A stretch of DNA of 64,000 nt from an uncultured Clostridia bacterium. GTDB lineage: Bacteria; Bacillota; Clostridia; Oscillospirales; Ruminococcaceae. The stretch lies in the NCBI GenBank assembly GCA_947629335.1, contig CANRDI010000002.1:174046-238045 (forward strand). Reading direction: 5' to 3'. The translations under genes and the position numbers were made by a program. Below are positions 42,472-52,100 of the stretch, piece after piece (position 1 is the first letter of the stretch; each line of letters starts with the position of its first letter). A model generated the notes under the pieces. That model made no database searches and was not told where the DNA came from. It was given only the letters and a program-made list of their open reading frames with translations.

Positions 42472-45426
42472 TCAGCGTATGTACTTCGCCATATATTCGA
42501 GTATTTTTGGCAATTCCACGGGTTTTGACATATGGTCGTTCATTCCTGCGGAGTGAGCTTCGCGGATGTCGTCGGCAAACGCATTTGCCGTCATTGCGAC
42601 TATCGGCGTCTGACAGTTCAGGCCTCTTATCTGCCTTGCGGCTTCATATCCGTCCATGATAGGCATTTGTATGTCCATAAAAATAAGGTCATAATATCCG
42701 TCTTCATGCTCTGAAACACTTTTCACGGCTTGACTTCCGTTTTCTGCCTCGTCAATTTTTACTCCCGTCATTGACAAAAGCTCGCGCGCTATTTCGCGGT
42801 TCAGCTCGTTGTCCTCTGCCAACAACACGCGCTTTTTGCTGTAGTCGGCGATATCCGTGTTTTCTTCACCGCCCACCGGCACCTGCAATTTTTCGGGAAA
42901 CAGAACCGATTTTAGCGCGTATATCAGTCTTGAACGGAACAGCGGTTTTCCGATAAACGCTTGTATTCCCGCCGCTCTCGCTTCGTTTTCAATATCCGTC
43001 CAGTCATATGCCGAAAGAATGATGATAGGAAGTTCCTCGCCGACATTTTTTCGGATTTCTCGCGCAGTTTCAATGCCGTCCTTTTCGGGCATTTTCCAGT
43101 CAAGTATGACCGCGGAAAAATCATGACCGTTTTCGTGAGCGTTTACGATACTTTTTACGGCTTCGTCGCCGCTTGATACCCATGTGGCGTTCATACCTAT
43201 GCTTTTAAGCGTTTCACAGGCGGAACACCCTGCGCTTTCCTCGTCGTCTGCGACCAGAACGTTCAGATCTGCCAGAGCTTTTATATCGTTTTCATAAAGC
43301 TGAACGTCCTGAATTTTCAGATAAAGCCGCACGGTAAATGTCGAGCCTTTTCCTATAGCGCTTTTTACGTCGATGTCTCCGTCCATCATCAGCACTATAT
43401 TGCGCGTTATAGACATTCCGAGGCCCGTGCCTTCGGTTTTTCTTACGTCGGACTGTTTTGAGCGGCTGAACGGGTCGAAAATTGTCTTAATAAATTCCTC
43501 GTCCATTCCTATGCCCGTGTCCTCGCAGACAAATTCATAGCACGCCATTCCGTTTACCGAAGAATTGAGTTCGCGTATTGAAAAGCTTATCTTACCGTTT
43601 TCTGGCGTGAATTTTACCGCATTTCCCAGAATGTTTACAAATATCTGCCTTAACCTCAGAGTGTCTCCGACAACATTTTCGTGGACTATGTTGGAGATCT
43701 GTACGGAAAAGTCGTGATGTTTGCTGTTTATCTGCTGGCGCATTATGGTGACAATACTGTCTACAAGGTCGGCTATGCTGAACGGTTCTTCGGAAAGAGT
43801 GACCTTTCCGCTCTCGATTTTCGACATATCTAACACGTCGTTTATCAGCGCAAGAAGATGTCGGCTTGAAACAGTTATTTTGTTCAGGCAGTCTGTAAGA
43901 CGCTCTTTGTCGTCCATATGCATTGCCGCGACAGCCGTCATACCCATAATTGCGTTCATAGGCGTGCGTATATCGTGCGACATACGCGCGAGGAAATCGG
44001 ATTTGGCGTTGTTTGCCGCCGCTGCGGCGTCCGAGGCATTTCTGAGCGCCAGACGTATCTCCGACTCGTGTTCTTTTAGCGCAGTAACATCCTGTATCGC
44101 ATACAGTACGTTTACCGGAACGCCCTCTTTGCGTTTAAGACAAAGTATCGAAACATTTTCCCAGCGCTTTCCGTCTATATCTATCTGATATTCATACTGT
44201 AGATACGGGGTGTCCTCGGTGAGATTTTGGCAGACATAATCGCGCGATATTCTGACGCTCATTTTTTCCGTGCCTTCGACTTCGCTTATGTACTTTTTGT
44301 CAAGATACTCTACGAGCTGTGAATATTTTCCTTTTTTGGGAACATCGCTGAACTTATCCTCAAGATACCGATAGGTATCGGTTTCAAAATCAACCAGCGC
44401 AAAGCGCGAGAAAAGCCCCGTTGTTGCGTCTACAATATCCGCCATTTCCTGTTTTTCCGTTACAAGGCGATGTTTTTGTATGCTGTTTTTGCAGATGATG
44501 TACAGGACATAGGCGATAAAAACTGCTCCAAGCTGTATCTGAAGGTTCATACCCGCTTCGTTTGCGCTTCGGGTCATTTCCTGAGTAACTTTCGACGGAA
44601 ACGTCATTACGAGCGCCCAGTCGTCGTCAAGTATCTTTACATAACCGCTTCCCGTACCGTTTTTAGTTTGAAAATTAAACGAATTGAAATCAACATCGTT
44701 TTTGTGGAGAGCTTCTTTCAGCTTTTGAAGGTCGTTATCCGTAAGCATTCCGTTCTTTTCATAATGCTCTATAAGATTTTCGGGGCTTTCAGCGCCTCTG
44801 GTAGACAATATTACGTCTCCGTTTCGCTCGACAAGATACATACTTCCCTGTAATCCGAAGTAATCGACCGAAAGATCTTCCGCAAGAACGTCCGCGCGTA
44901 TCATTCCCGTAAATACTCCCGTAATCTCTCCGTTGTAGCGGGCAGGCTCGTAAAATACCAAAAGCGTTTCGTTTGTAATGCGCGAGTTTTTAATGAAAGT
45001 TTTTCCCGAATTTCCCGCCATTCCGTCCTTAAAATGTTCTCTGTCGGAAAGGTCGGCTGTCTGTCCGCTCGGAGTAAGATCTTTTCCATTTCGGTCGATA
45101 AACTCAACATAGTCGAATGACGAGCGGTCTGTCATATCACGAAGTATTTCTTTGTTTACCGCCGGACCGTCGGTATTAGCGCTGTAAAGCATGGAAAGGA
45201 GATTTACGCTTTGCCGCGCGGTATATATCTTATCATTCAGCCGCTCTGCCGTCTGAATGGCTGACGCTTCTATAAAGCTGTCCGTCTGTTCGAGCGCTCT
45301 TCTGCTGTTTGTGCGGGCAAACGAAAAGAATGCCGCGACTATTATCGCCAGAAGTACGACCAAAACTATGATATCTACAATAACTATCTTATTGTTTTGT
45401 TTCGGTATATGAATATCTGATCTCAT
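42472..45426 (-). CDS. Hybrid sensor histidine kinase with two receiver domains
   Basis: Membrane signal protein of 984 residues. Helix 13-36; extracellular Cache-like sensor about 40-290; helix about 298-314; a PAS-like region 330-450; dimerisation domain with phospho-His484 in SHDIRTPM; ATPase domain with DTGIGM and GTGLGMS near 590-700; receiver 1 about 732-850 (VLVADDEES, LDWKMPEKDG); receiver 2 about 866-980 (VLLAEDNELNREIA, MDIQMPIMDG). There is no HPt domain, so phosphotransfer needs a partner in trans. No DNA-binding regulator gene is adjacent. GGAGGTCAT precedes the ATG. Confidence 0.95.
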   Translation of the reverse strand: MRSDIHIPKQNNKIVIVDIIVLVVLLAIIVAAFFSFARTNSRRALEQTDSFIEASAIQTAERLNDKIYTARQSVNLLSMLYSANTDGPAVNKEILRDMTDRSSFDYVEFIDRNGKDLTPSGQTADLSDREHFKDGMAGNSGKTFIKNSRITNETLLVFYEPARYNGEITGVFTGMIRADVLAEDLSVDYFGLQGSMYLVERNGDVILSTRGAESPENLIEHYEKNGMLTDNDLQKLKEALHKNDVDFNSFNFQTKNGTGSGYVKILDDDWALVMTFPSKVTQEMTRSANEAGMNLQIQLGAVFIAYVLYIICKNSIQKHRLVTEKQEMADIVDATTGLFSRFALVDFETDTYRYLEDKFSDVPKKGKYSQLVEYLDKKYISEVEGTEKMSVRISRDYVCQNLTEDTPYLQYEYQIDIDGKRWENVSILCLKRKEGVPVNVLYAIQDVTALKEHESEIRLALRNASDAAAAANNAKSDFLARMSHDIRTPMNAIMGMTAVAAMHMDDKERLTDCLNKITVSSRHLLALINDVLDMSKIESGKVTLSEEPFSIADLVDSIVTIMRQQINSKHHDFSVQISNIVHENVVGDTLRLRQIFVNILGNAVKFTPENGKISFSIRELNSSVNGMACYEFVCEDTGIGMDEEFIKTIFDPFSRSKQSDVRKTEGTGLGMSITRNIVLMMDGDIDVKSAIGKGSTFTVRLYLKIQDVQLYENDIKALADLNVLVADDEESAGCSACETLKSIGMNATWVSSGDEAVKSIVNAHENGHDFSAVILDWKMPEKDGIETAREIRKNVGEELPIIILSAYDWTDIENEARAAGIQAFIGKPLFRSRLIYALKSVLFPEKLQVPVGGEENTDIADYSKKRVLLAEDNELNREIARELLSMTGVKIDEAENGSQAVKSVSEHEDGYYDLIFMDIQMPIMDGYEAARQIRGLNCQTPIVAMTANAFADDIREAHSAGMNDHMSKPVELPKILEYMAKYIR

Positions 45427-45803
45427 TATATGACCTCCGCAAAAATATGTATACAGACTATCGCCGCGTCTGCGCCGTCATTAAGTCGGCGGAGAATTTT
45501 AAGCAAATCGTTTTGCCGAAGGCATAATGCCTGCAAAATACGGGCATACCGTTACTTTCACAACAGTCTGAGAAACTTATTTAAATTTAAACTGATACTA
45601 AATATATTTTACAGCATTTTGCGGCTCTTGTCAAGTGTCAATACAAGTTAATTTGTAAGTTGTCGGAGTCGGCGTTTGATATGACGGCAAATGAGCGCAA
45701 AAGATGTATGTCCCGCGATATTTTAACAAATAACGACTTTTTGGTATTGCAGCAACTGCGAACTACGGGATATACGAAAATTTACATCTCAAACTAAATC
45801 GAT
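45427..45803. other. Intergenic region upstream of the hybrid kinase
   Basis: Contains the kinase promoter at 45606-45634 and a leader of about 170 bases. The half nearest the HD-GYP gene has only a short GCAGCAACTGC hairpin without a T-run; I see no gene. Confidence 0.5.
45606..45634 (-). promoter_or_regulatory. Sigma-A promoter of the hybrid histidine kinase
   Basis: On the minus strand TTGACA (plus 45629-45634) and TAAAAT (plus 45606-45611), 17-bp spacer. Confidence 0.78.
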
Positions 45804-48731
45804 TTATTCCTTGTGGATAATTGTGTGCAGTTTGGAAACAGCTTTCATAGGAGCTGTGCCGTCATTTATCATATCCAACATATGCCGTACAACTTCGGGA
45901 TCAAGCTGTGAACCGCTGATATTTTTCAGTTCCTCTACAATTACATCGCTCGGCATAGCCACTCTGTAACAGCGCGTGCTGCTCATGGCGTCGTATGTGT
46001 CCGCTACGCCGATTATCCTCGCCTCAAACGGTATCTGCTCTCCCTTAAGCCCTTCACAGTATCCTTGACCGTCAAGACGCTCGTGGTGATATTTAGCTCC
46101 CGCCGTAATTCCTTTTATTGCAGTAAAATTTTCAAGTATTCGGCCGCCGATGATCGGGTGGGTGCGGATAACGGCGTCTTCTTCGGGGGTGAGCTTGTCG
46201 GGCTTGTTGAGTATAGAATCGGGTATTCCGATTTTTCCTATATCATGAAGCAGAGCTATGTAATAAATTCTCTCCTGTTCTTCGGGAGAAAGCCCCATTC
46301 TTCGCGCAAGTTCTCTCGAATATGCCGCCACTCTCAGCGAATGACCCTGAGTATACTTATCCTTTGCGTCTATCGCTTCCGCGAAGGTTGAAAGAGACTG
46401 TTCGACGATATTTTTGTATTCTTCCTGACGCTGACGCGCTCTGCGAAGTCTTATCGAGAACACCAGATATGTCACAAGAGCCGCTAATCCCAACAGTACC
46501 GCCGCAGCCGTTATCCAAAACGCGGGATATTCATATATTTTAAGCGCTTTGTTTATTAAAAACGTACAGGTTTTTGCAGAATCGGGGGCGTCGGGGAAAT
46601 ACACTTTTACTATAAATTTATATTCTCCGCCCGGAAGATTTGTATAGCTTATGCTTGTGCTTTGAGTTCCTGTGATGACAACAGGTTCTTTGTCAAATCC
46701 TTCAAGCATATATGACATTACGAAATCCGAATTTCCCGAATATGACAGTGCCGCGAAATCAACTGTAATTCGCCCTGCTGCTGCGGGAACGCTTAAAATT
46801 TCGGGATCTTCCGTTATTTCTCCGTCCACTGACGCGCTGTTTACAACTACATTCGGCAGAGGCGACTTAATACTGTTAAAACCGAATTTCGATACGCCGT
46901 TTCTTGTCGCAATATACAGTTCGCCGTCCGTAAGACAGCTCCATGTGTTTGCATTAAGCGAGCCCGACAGCCCGTGATGAAAGCTGTATTCACGGCCTTT
47001 TGTAAATTCTCCCGAAAGGAGAGTTTGTTTATTAAGCTCTATTATGCCGTTATTTTGAAGCAACCACAGGCTTTCGTTATACTCGAAGAGATCAAATATG
47101 CTTCCCGCGCCTTTCTGGAAATTTTCCAGCTTTCTGAACTTTGTTTTATCCCAGAAATACAGATTGCTTCCCGCCGAAACAAAATATCCGCCTGTTTCGG
47201 GATCTTGAAGCATTCTCAGCACTACGCCCTCTTCAAGTTCTTCGTCAAAGCCGTGCGGCGTGATTTTCCCGTCTTTCAGCGCGAATATACCTCCGCCGTC
47301 GCTTCCCATATAAACAGTTCCGTCCGTGTCGCGCGCCAAGCACAGTATTGCCGCGACGGAAAGCCCGTCTTTAGAGCCGTAACTTTCGGATATGACGTCG
47401 TTTTTTATTATGTTCACGCCCTCTTGAGTTGCCACGGCTATGGTATTTTCATCTATTTCAAGCACCGCGCGCGTAAGGTCGCTTATAAGTCCGTTTTTGC
47501 TGTTGAATTCGGCAATTTCGCCGCTTTTCGTATCATATCTTACTACTCCGTGTTCGGAATAAGTCGAGAGCCACACGCGCGAGCGGCTGTCTGCAACAGC
47601 CTGCCTTATGCGAATGCCCGAAAGCATTTCGGTAAGTTCGTTTGTTATTGGAGTACCGTTTTCGCTTACTATCGAAAGACCGTTGTCATAAGCAATATAG
47701 AATTTTCCGTCAACTTTTGTGACAGCATTTACGGATATTTCCGGAACTCCCTCAAGCGGTGAAATACAGCCTGTGGTATACTTTACCGCGCCAAAATTCG
47801 ACGACGCTATCCACACGTTTCCTTCATAGTCTATAAACGCGTCATTTGCAGGAACAGGTCGTTCGGCAGAGCTTTCCATAATTATATTTCCCTGCATATC
47901 CATAAGAGCAAAGCCGTGTTCGCCGCAGATAACAGCAGTATTGTTGTCGGATATATTTATGCGGTTGTGAGTAGAAACGCTCCCCGCAGAGTAGAATTTC
48001 GCAGTATAAGAGCCGTTCTCGTCAAAATCCAGCACAGCTATCTTGTCATTCGACGAACCCAACCAAACGCGCCCCTCGTTGTCAGACGCGGCGCAGTATA
48101 TTTCCGCGTCGGTAAAGATTTCTGACGAGCTTATTATCCTCTCGGAAACGCCATCTTTTACCACAGCGCATTTGCCTGAGTTCATAGTTCCCCACACACG
48201 TCCCAAAGGGTCGCAGGCAATTGAATACACGGTCTGCATATATAATCCGTCCGAGTCGTATACCTTGATCTTATCGTTTTCTATTTCTCCGAGACCCGAA
48301 GTTGAAGCGACATAAATTTTTCCGTTTTTATCTTCCGCAAAATCTCTTATGCACAGGAAAGAGTAGTCTCCGGGACTTTTTATATGTGTAAAATTATTGT
48401 TTTCATAAAGATAAACTCCCGCGTCGTTTGTGCCTATCCACAGCCGCCCTGACGAGTCTTCAAACAGCGAGCGTATCGACGAGGACGAGATAAGACCTTC
48501 TGTGCTGTAGTTGCGGAAACTGCTTCCGTCGCTGCGGATAAGTCCTCCGTAGCTTCCTATCCATATATAGCCGTCCGAGGTCTGCAATACCGTATTCGCT
48601 TCACCCGTCGGAAGTCCGTTTTGCTCGTTGTATATAGTTTCAACATACGGTGTGCTTTCAGCATACGCCGCGCTCAACGCAAACAGCATAAAAACCACCG
48701 GCATTATCAAGATCATCAGCTTTTTTCTCAT
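45804..48731 (-). CDS. Beta-propeller sensor fused to an HD-GYP domain
   Basis: Predicted c-di-GMP phosphodiesterase receptor of 975 residues. A signal peptide ends at AYA (residue 24). Residues 30-640 form two-component-regulator-type propeller repeats (DGYIWIGSYGGL, SGRLWIGTNDAGVYL). A Y_Y_Y-type Ig domain follows (FVMSYMLEGFDKEPVVITG, then LPGGEYKFIVKVYF). A membrane helix lies near 740-762. The HD-GYP domain has HDIGKIGIPD and HHERLDGQGY, with a complete HHExxDGxGY motif, so it should be active. The ATG has AGGAGGATA upstream. Sugar-polymer sensing is common for such propellers in gut bacteria; the ligand here is unknown. Confidence 0.93.
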   Translation of the reverse strand: MRKKLMILIMPVVFMLFALSAAYAESTPYVETIYNEQNGLPTGEANTVLQTSDGYIWIGSYGGLIRSDGSSFRNYSTEGLISSSSIRSLFEDSSGRLWIGTNDAGVYLYENNNFTHIKSPGDYSFLCIRDFAEDKNGKIYVASTSGLGEIENDKIKVYDSDGLYMQTVYSIACDPLGRVWGTMNSGKCAVVKDGVSERIISSSEIFTDAEIYCAASDNEGRVWLGSSNDKIAVLDFDENGSYTAKFYSAGSVSTHNRINISDNNTAVICGEHGFALMDMQGNIIMESSAERPVPANDAFIDYEGNVWIASSNFGAVKYTTGCISPLEGVPEISVNAVTKVDGKFYIAYDNGLSIVSENGTPITNELTEMLSGIRIRQAVADSRSRVWLSTYSEHGVVRYDTKSGEIAEFNSKNGLISDLTRAVLEIDENTIAVATQEGVNIIKNDVISESYGSKDGLSVAAILCLARDTDGTVYMGSDGGGIFALKDGKITPHGFDEELEEGVVLRMLQDPETGGYFVSAGSNLYFWDKTKFRKLENFQKGAGSIFDLFEYNESLWLLQNNGIIELNKQTLLSGEFTKGREYSFHHGLSGSLNANTWSCLTDGELYIATRNGVSKFGFNSIKSPLPNVVVNSASVDGEITEDPEILSVPAAAGRITVDFAALSYSGNSDFVMSYMLEGFDKEPVVITGTQSTSISYTNLPGGEYKFIVKVYFPDAPDSAKTCTFLINKALKIYEYPAFWITAAAVLLGLAALVTYLVFSIRLRRARQRQEEYKNIVEQSLSTFAEAIDAKDKYTQGHSLRVAAYSRELARRMGLSPEEQERIYYIALLHDIGKIGIPDSILNKPDKLTPEEDAVIRTHPIIGGRILENFTAIKGITAGAKYHHERLDGQGYCEGLKGEQIPFEARIIGVADTYDAMSSTRCYRVAMPSDVIVEELKNISGSQLDPEVVRHMLDMINDGTAPMKAVSKLHTIIHKE

Positions 48732-48787
48732 TCAATATCCTCCTGTTTTGCATGTTGAAAACTGCACGGTTAAAATAACCATAATAT

Positions 48788-48816
48788 ATTATAATATATT
48801 CCTCCGTTTTTTTCAA
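48788..48816 (-). promoter_or_regulatory. Sigma-A promoter of the propeller/HD-GYP gene
   Basis: On the minus strand TTGAAA (plus 48811-48816) and TATAAT (plus 48788-48793), 17-bp spacer. Confidence 0.78.
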
Positions 48817-49000
48817 CCCCTTGTTATAATATTATTGCCGAAGAATTCCTGAAAGCCGCGCAGAAGCGGACTTTTCCGCAATTTCTTATGTTGTTTTATA
48901 TGATGAGAAATCGCACAGTATTGAGAATTGTCCTCAAAAATATCAGTTTTGATGTATAAGACCCGTGATTTAAGATCTATCAAAGTCAAATTGTATATCA

Positions 49001-49029
49001 TTGACAAATTTTGAAAAAATTGCTATAAT
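49001..49029 (+). promoter_or_regulatory. Distal sigma-A promoter upstream of the Ser-rich lipoprotein
   Basis: TTGACA at 49001-49006 and TATAAT at 49024-49029, 17-bp spacer. It lies 320 bases before the ATG. Confidence 0.78.
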
Positions 49030-49213
49030 ATAATCACATTAGCCGCGCAGTTTAAAAATTTCAGAAAGTCAGACGCCGTTAAAATCCGACGTTATGCAAA
49101 ATGCGCATAATGCGTGCAGCAGATGCGTTCCGAACGCTGCCGCAGGACGCTTTTTTGAATGATGTTGTTGTGACATATATTTCGGAGCTGTTGGCTGCTG
49201 ACAAAAATTGTAC

Positions 49214-49242
49214 TTGACAAAACGGCGGAAATGTGATACAAT
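49214..49242 (+). promoter_or_regulatory. Proximal sigma-A promoter of the Ser-rich lipoprotein
   Basis: TTGACA at 49214-49219 and TACAAT at 49237-49242, 17-bp spacer. Confidence 0.8.
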
Positions 49243-49349
49243 AAACGTGAAAAATCGCATATTGTATAATTTTGTCCGAACAAGGTACGGATATTGTACA
49301 AAGCGGATTTTTACGATAATCAGACAGAATATTTTATGGAGATGATTAT

Positions 49350-50540
49350 ATGAAAAAGTATAAATCAAGCATTTTAGCGCTTATAGCGGCACTTGCCGTT
49401 ATGCTTACGGGATGTAATGAACAAACCGAAAACAACACGCCAAATCTCAGTTTTTCGCAAAGTTCGTCGCAAAGCGCGCCTGTTTCTCAAAGCTCTCAGA
49501 GTTCGTCGGAGTTTTCGAGTTCTGTTGTTTCAGAAAACGAAAGCTCAACTGTTCCTGAAAGTTCTTCAAATTCATCAAGTGAGACCGCGCCTTCAAGCTC
49601 GTCAAGCAAGGACGCATCTTCGAGTTCGTCAAGCAAGGACACATCTTCAAGTTCGTCAAGCAAGGTAACACCTTCAAGCTCGTCAAGCAAGGTCACACCT
49701 TCAAGCTCGTCAAGCAAGGTCACTCCTTCAAGTTCGTCAAGCAAGGTCACGCCTTCGAGTTCGTCAAGCAAGGCAACACCTTCAAGCTCGTCAAGTAAGG
49801 TCACACCTTCGAGTTCATCAAGTAAGGTCACGCCTTCAAGCTCGTCAAGCAAGACTACGCCTTCAAGCTCACAAACAACGTCCGAAATTGTTGATCCTAA
49901 GACCTGCAAACATAATGTAGTTATAGACCAAGGAAAAATTCCGGAATATGATGCGGACGGACTTACACAGGGCGCGCACTGTTCGATATGCAATACTGTA
50001 TTTAATAAACAGTATAAAATGCAGAATATATTCAACTACAAACTTAAAAGTATAACTCAACCGACCGCGACAAGCAAAGGAACGGCGGTCTATACCGACA
50101 AAACAAGGGGCGACTATACAATTACATTCGACAGCATTCCCACAGAACAGTCTGTATATGAGACGCTTATTTCCTTTAAGAAAACATATCCCGAAAAAAC
50201 ACCCTTTACAAATGAAGCAAACCACTATACATCATATAAAGTTATTCCCAATGTAGAGTATAGGGGCGACGGCTGCGTGGCATTTGCGTTCGAGCTTTCC
50301 GACGCGGCGTTCGGCGATTTTCCGGGCAGATATTCATTTGATTTCGCAAACGTAAAAGTGGGCGATATTATCAGACTTAACGAAAACAAGCATTCCGTGA
50401 TAGTTCTTAAAGTCGAGGGTGATACGGTCACTATTGCAGAGGGTAATTATAACAGTTCTGTTCATTGGGAAAGAACCCTGAAATTGTCCGATGCAGTAAA
50501 AGAATGGAATTACATAATAACCCGTTATCCTCCCGTTTAA
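49350..50540 (+). CDS. Lipoprotein with Ser-rich tandem repeats and a cysteine-peptidase-like C-terminus
   Basis: Surface lipoprotein of 396 residues. Signal peptide with lipobox LTGC (Cys22). Residues 30-185 are a Ser-rich stalk that includes ten copies of a 9-residue unit of the form KxxPSSSSS. After a Cys/His module (TCKHNVVIDQGKIPEYDADG, then HCSICN) the last 130 residues look like a CHAP/NlpC-type domain: GDGCVAFAFEL holds a Cys, KHSVIVLKV a His, and TIAEGNYNSSVHWE follows. That would make it a cell-wall hydrolase or amidase, but the assignment is from pattern only. GGAGATG precedes the ATG. Confidence 0.8.
   Translation: MKKYKSSILALIAALAVMLTGCNEQTENNTPNLSFSQSSSQSAPVSQSSQSSSEFSSSVVSENESSTVPESSSNSSSETAPSSSSSKDASSSSSSKDTSSSSSSKVTPSSSSSKVTPSSSSSKVTPSSSSSKVTPSSSSSKATPSSSSSKVTPSSSSSKVTPSSSSSKTTPSSSQTTSEIVDPKTCKHNVVIDQGKIPEYDADGLTQGAHCSICNTVFNKQYKMQNIFNYKLKSITQPTATSKGTAVYTDKTRGDYTITFDSIPTEQSVYETLISFKKTYPEKTPFTNEANHYTSYKVIPNVEYRGDGCVAFAFELSDAAFGDFPGRYSFDFANVKVGDIIRLNENKHSVIVLKVEGDTVTIAEGNYNSSVHWERTLKLSDAVKEWNYIITRYPPV
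49608..49870 (+). repeat. 27-bp tandem repeat within the lipoprotein gene
   Basis: About ten near-identical 27-base units (TCAAGCTCGTCAAGCAAGGT then CACACCT), each encoding nine residues. Differences are mostly synonymous (AGC/AGT, ACA/ACG) plus KDA, KDT, KAT and KTT variants. Confidence 0.88.
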
Positions 50541-50583
50541 AAAGCGGGTCGGAGAAATCAGACAAGCGGGGAAACAATAAAGG

Positions 50584-50619
50584 CAAATGCGGGGAAAGAT
50601 CTCCCCGCATTTGTTGTTT
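50584..50619. terminator. Bidirectional terminator between the two lipoprotein genes
   Basis: Twelve-pair stem CAAATGCGGGGA (50584-50595)/TCTCCCCGCATTTG (ending 50613) with a short loop, followed by TTGTTTA. It serves the convergent LRR gene as well. Confidence 0.82.
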
Positions 50620-50626
50620 AATAAAA

Positions 50627-52048
50627 CTATTGAAATGATATTCGGCAATCCGAAAGCATTGAGCGGAGAAGTTCTTTGTCGTTATCGCTTATCGGATTTC
50701 CTGCAAGATACAGTTCGTCAAGCGACGAAAGCTCATAAAGCGGCGTTATATCCGTTATAACATTGCCGTTTAAATTAAGCTCCGTAAGGCTTTTAAGTTT
50801 TGAAATGACCGAAATATCGCTCACCCCGTTTTGCGAGGCGTTAAGTATCTCAAGGTTTGAAAGTTCCGAAAGAGGGGAGAGGTCGGAAATCCCAACATCA
50901 ATGATGTACAGATAATTCAGTTTTGTAAGAGCTTTGAGAGCACTCAGGCTGTCGGGAGAATTATATGAAATATCAAGTCTGTAAAGCTCATAAAGTTCCG
51001 AGAGCGGTGAAATATCTTTTATGCTGTTTCTGCTGAGGTCAACATTTGCGAGAGCTTTCAGCCGCGCAAGTACCGAAATATCGCTTATATCATTATAGCA
51101 GAGGTTGAGTGCGTCAAGCATTGTGAGTTCCGAAAGCGGCGAGATGTCCGAAATATCATTTCCGTATGCGGAAAATTCCGTCAGCTTTACAAGTCCCGAA
51201 ACAGGAGAAATGTCGCTTATCATATTGAAATCAATATTGAGATATGACAGCTCGTAAAGCTGCGAAAGCGGCGACATATCGCTTATCATATTTGCGCCGA
51301 GGCTCAGTATCTGAAGACCTTTGATTTTTGAGAGCGGTGAAACATCTTTTATAGAATTTCCGCCTGCGTCTAATTCGGTAAGTTTTGAAAGCTCCGATAT
51401 CGGTTCAAGATCGCTTACGGCGTTGTAAGTGACGTCGAGAACGTTAAGTTCGCAAAGCTTTGCGAGCGGTGTCAGATCCGACACTTCGCAAAAACCGAGG
51501 TTAAGGTCGTTCAGCCCCAAAAGTCCCGAAAGCGGGGAAATGTCCGCGACGGAATTGTCGTAAAGATTTAATTCGGAGAGATTTGTGAGTTCTGAAAGCG
51601 GCAAAATATCCGAGATATTATTTGAACTGAGGTCAAGCGATTTAAGCCCGCGAAGTCCGCTGAGCGGTGAAATGTCGGAAATATTGTTATAATAGAGGCT
51701 TAGCGTTTCGAGATTTTTTAGATTGGCAAGCGCGGAAATGTCCTCTATTTCATTTCCCGACAGGTCAAGTGTTTTCAGGTTTACAAGTTTTCCGACTTGT
51801 TCAAGCTCAAATTCCGTGACATTTTCATATGACAGGTCAAGTTCGGTTGTTTGCGAAACATCAAGCTCATTCCCGTTTATAAAAACGATCCCCGTATAAT
51901 CCGTTCCGAAAGAAGGCTCGGTTTCGGAAGAAATCGGTTCAAAATTGCTGACGGAGGACTGAGGGGTACTGTCGGGGAGTTTGCTACTGTCACATCCCGT
52001 ACATAAAAGTATGACAGCAATAACGCATAATACGGCATATTTTTTCAT
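50627..52048 (-). CDS. Leucine-rich-repeat lipoprotein
   Basis: Surface LRR protein of 473 residues: lipobox LCTGC (Cys19), a short Ser/Pro/Glu linker, a cap segment (TDYTGIVFINGNELDVSQTT), then about 17 consecutive 22-residue repeats (ISDISPLSxLxxLxxLxLxxN) to the end. The repeat type is the same as in the LRR kinase at 906. There is no Ser-rich stalk. I chose the ATG at 52048 behind AAGGAGCAG; an extended in-frame start would include the promoter. Likely binding partner: a protein or polysaccharide at the surface; not identifiable from sequence. Confidence 0.9.
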   Translation of the reverse strand: MKKYAVLCVIAVILLCTGCDSSKLPDSTPQSSVSNFEPISSETEPSFGTDYTGIVFINGNELDVSQTTELDLSYENVTEFELEQVGKLVNLKTLDLSGNEIEDISALANLKNLETLSLYYNNISDISPLSGLRGLKSLDLSSNNISDILPLSELTNLSELNLYDNSVADISPLSGLLGLNDLNLGFCEVSDLTPLAKLCELNVLDVTYNAVSDLEPISELSKLTELDAGGNSIKDVSPLSKIKGLQILSLGANMISDMSPLSQLYELSYLNIDFNMISDISPVSGLVKLTEFSAYGNDISDISPLSELTMLDALNLCYNDISDISVLARLKALANVDLSRNSIKDISPLSELYELYRLDISYNSPDSLSALKALTKLNYLYIIDVGISDLSPLSELSNLEILNASQNGVSDISVISKLKSLTELNLNGNVITDITPLYELSSLDELYLAGNPISDNDKELLRSMLSDCRISFQ

Positions 52049-52100
52049 ATTTATTCTGCTCCTTAAAAGTACGAAAGGAAATGTTATGTTTATAATTTTA

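Larger units (their letters stand above)
48817..49349. other. Long intergenic region with two plus-strand promoters
   Basis: No protein gene with a ribosome site. It holds a small hairpin GCGGACTTTTCCGC (about 48868-48881), promoters at 49001-49029 and 49214-49242, and between them a GC-rich stretch with GCGTTCCGAACGC (about 49124) followed by GGACGCTTTTTT. Confidence 0.5.

Noticed and set aside
49094..49162. 22-codon frame starting MQNAHNACSRC
   Set aside because: No ribosome site and very short; the region fits better as promoter spacer.
49608..49870. Tandem 27-bp repeats as a CRISPR array
   Set aside because: Units are contiguous without spacers and lie in frame inside a coding gene.
49496..50035. 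Long minus-strand open frame through the Ser-rich repeats (179 codons, LEGVTLLDE units)
   Set aside because: It is the antisense of the Ser-repeat codons, has no ribosome site, and the plus frame has a lipobox, promoter and terminator.
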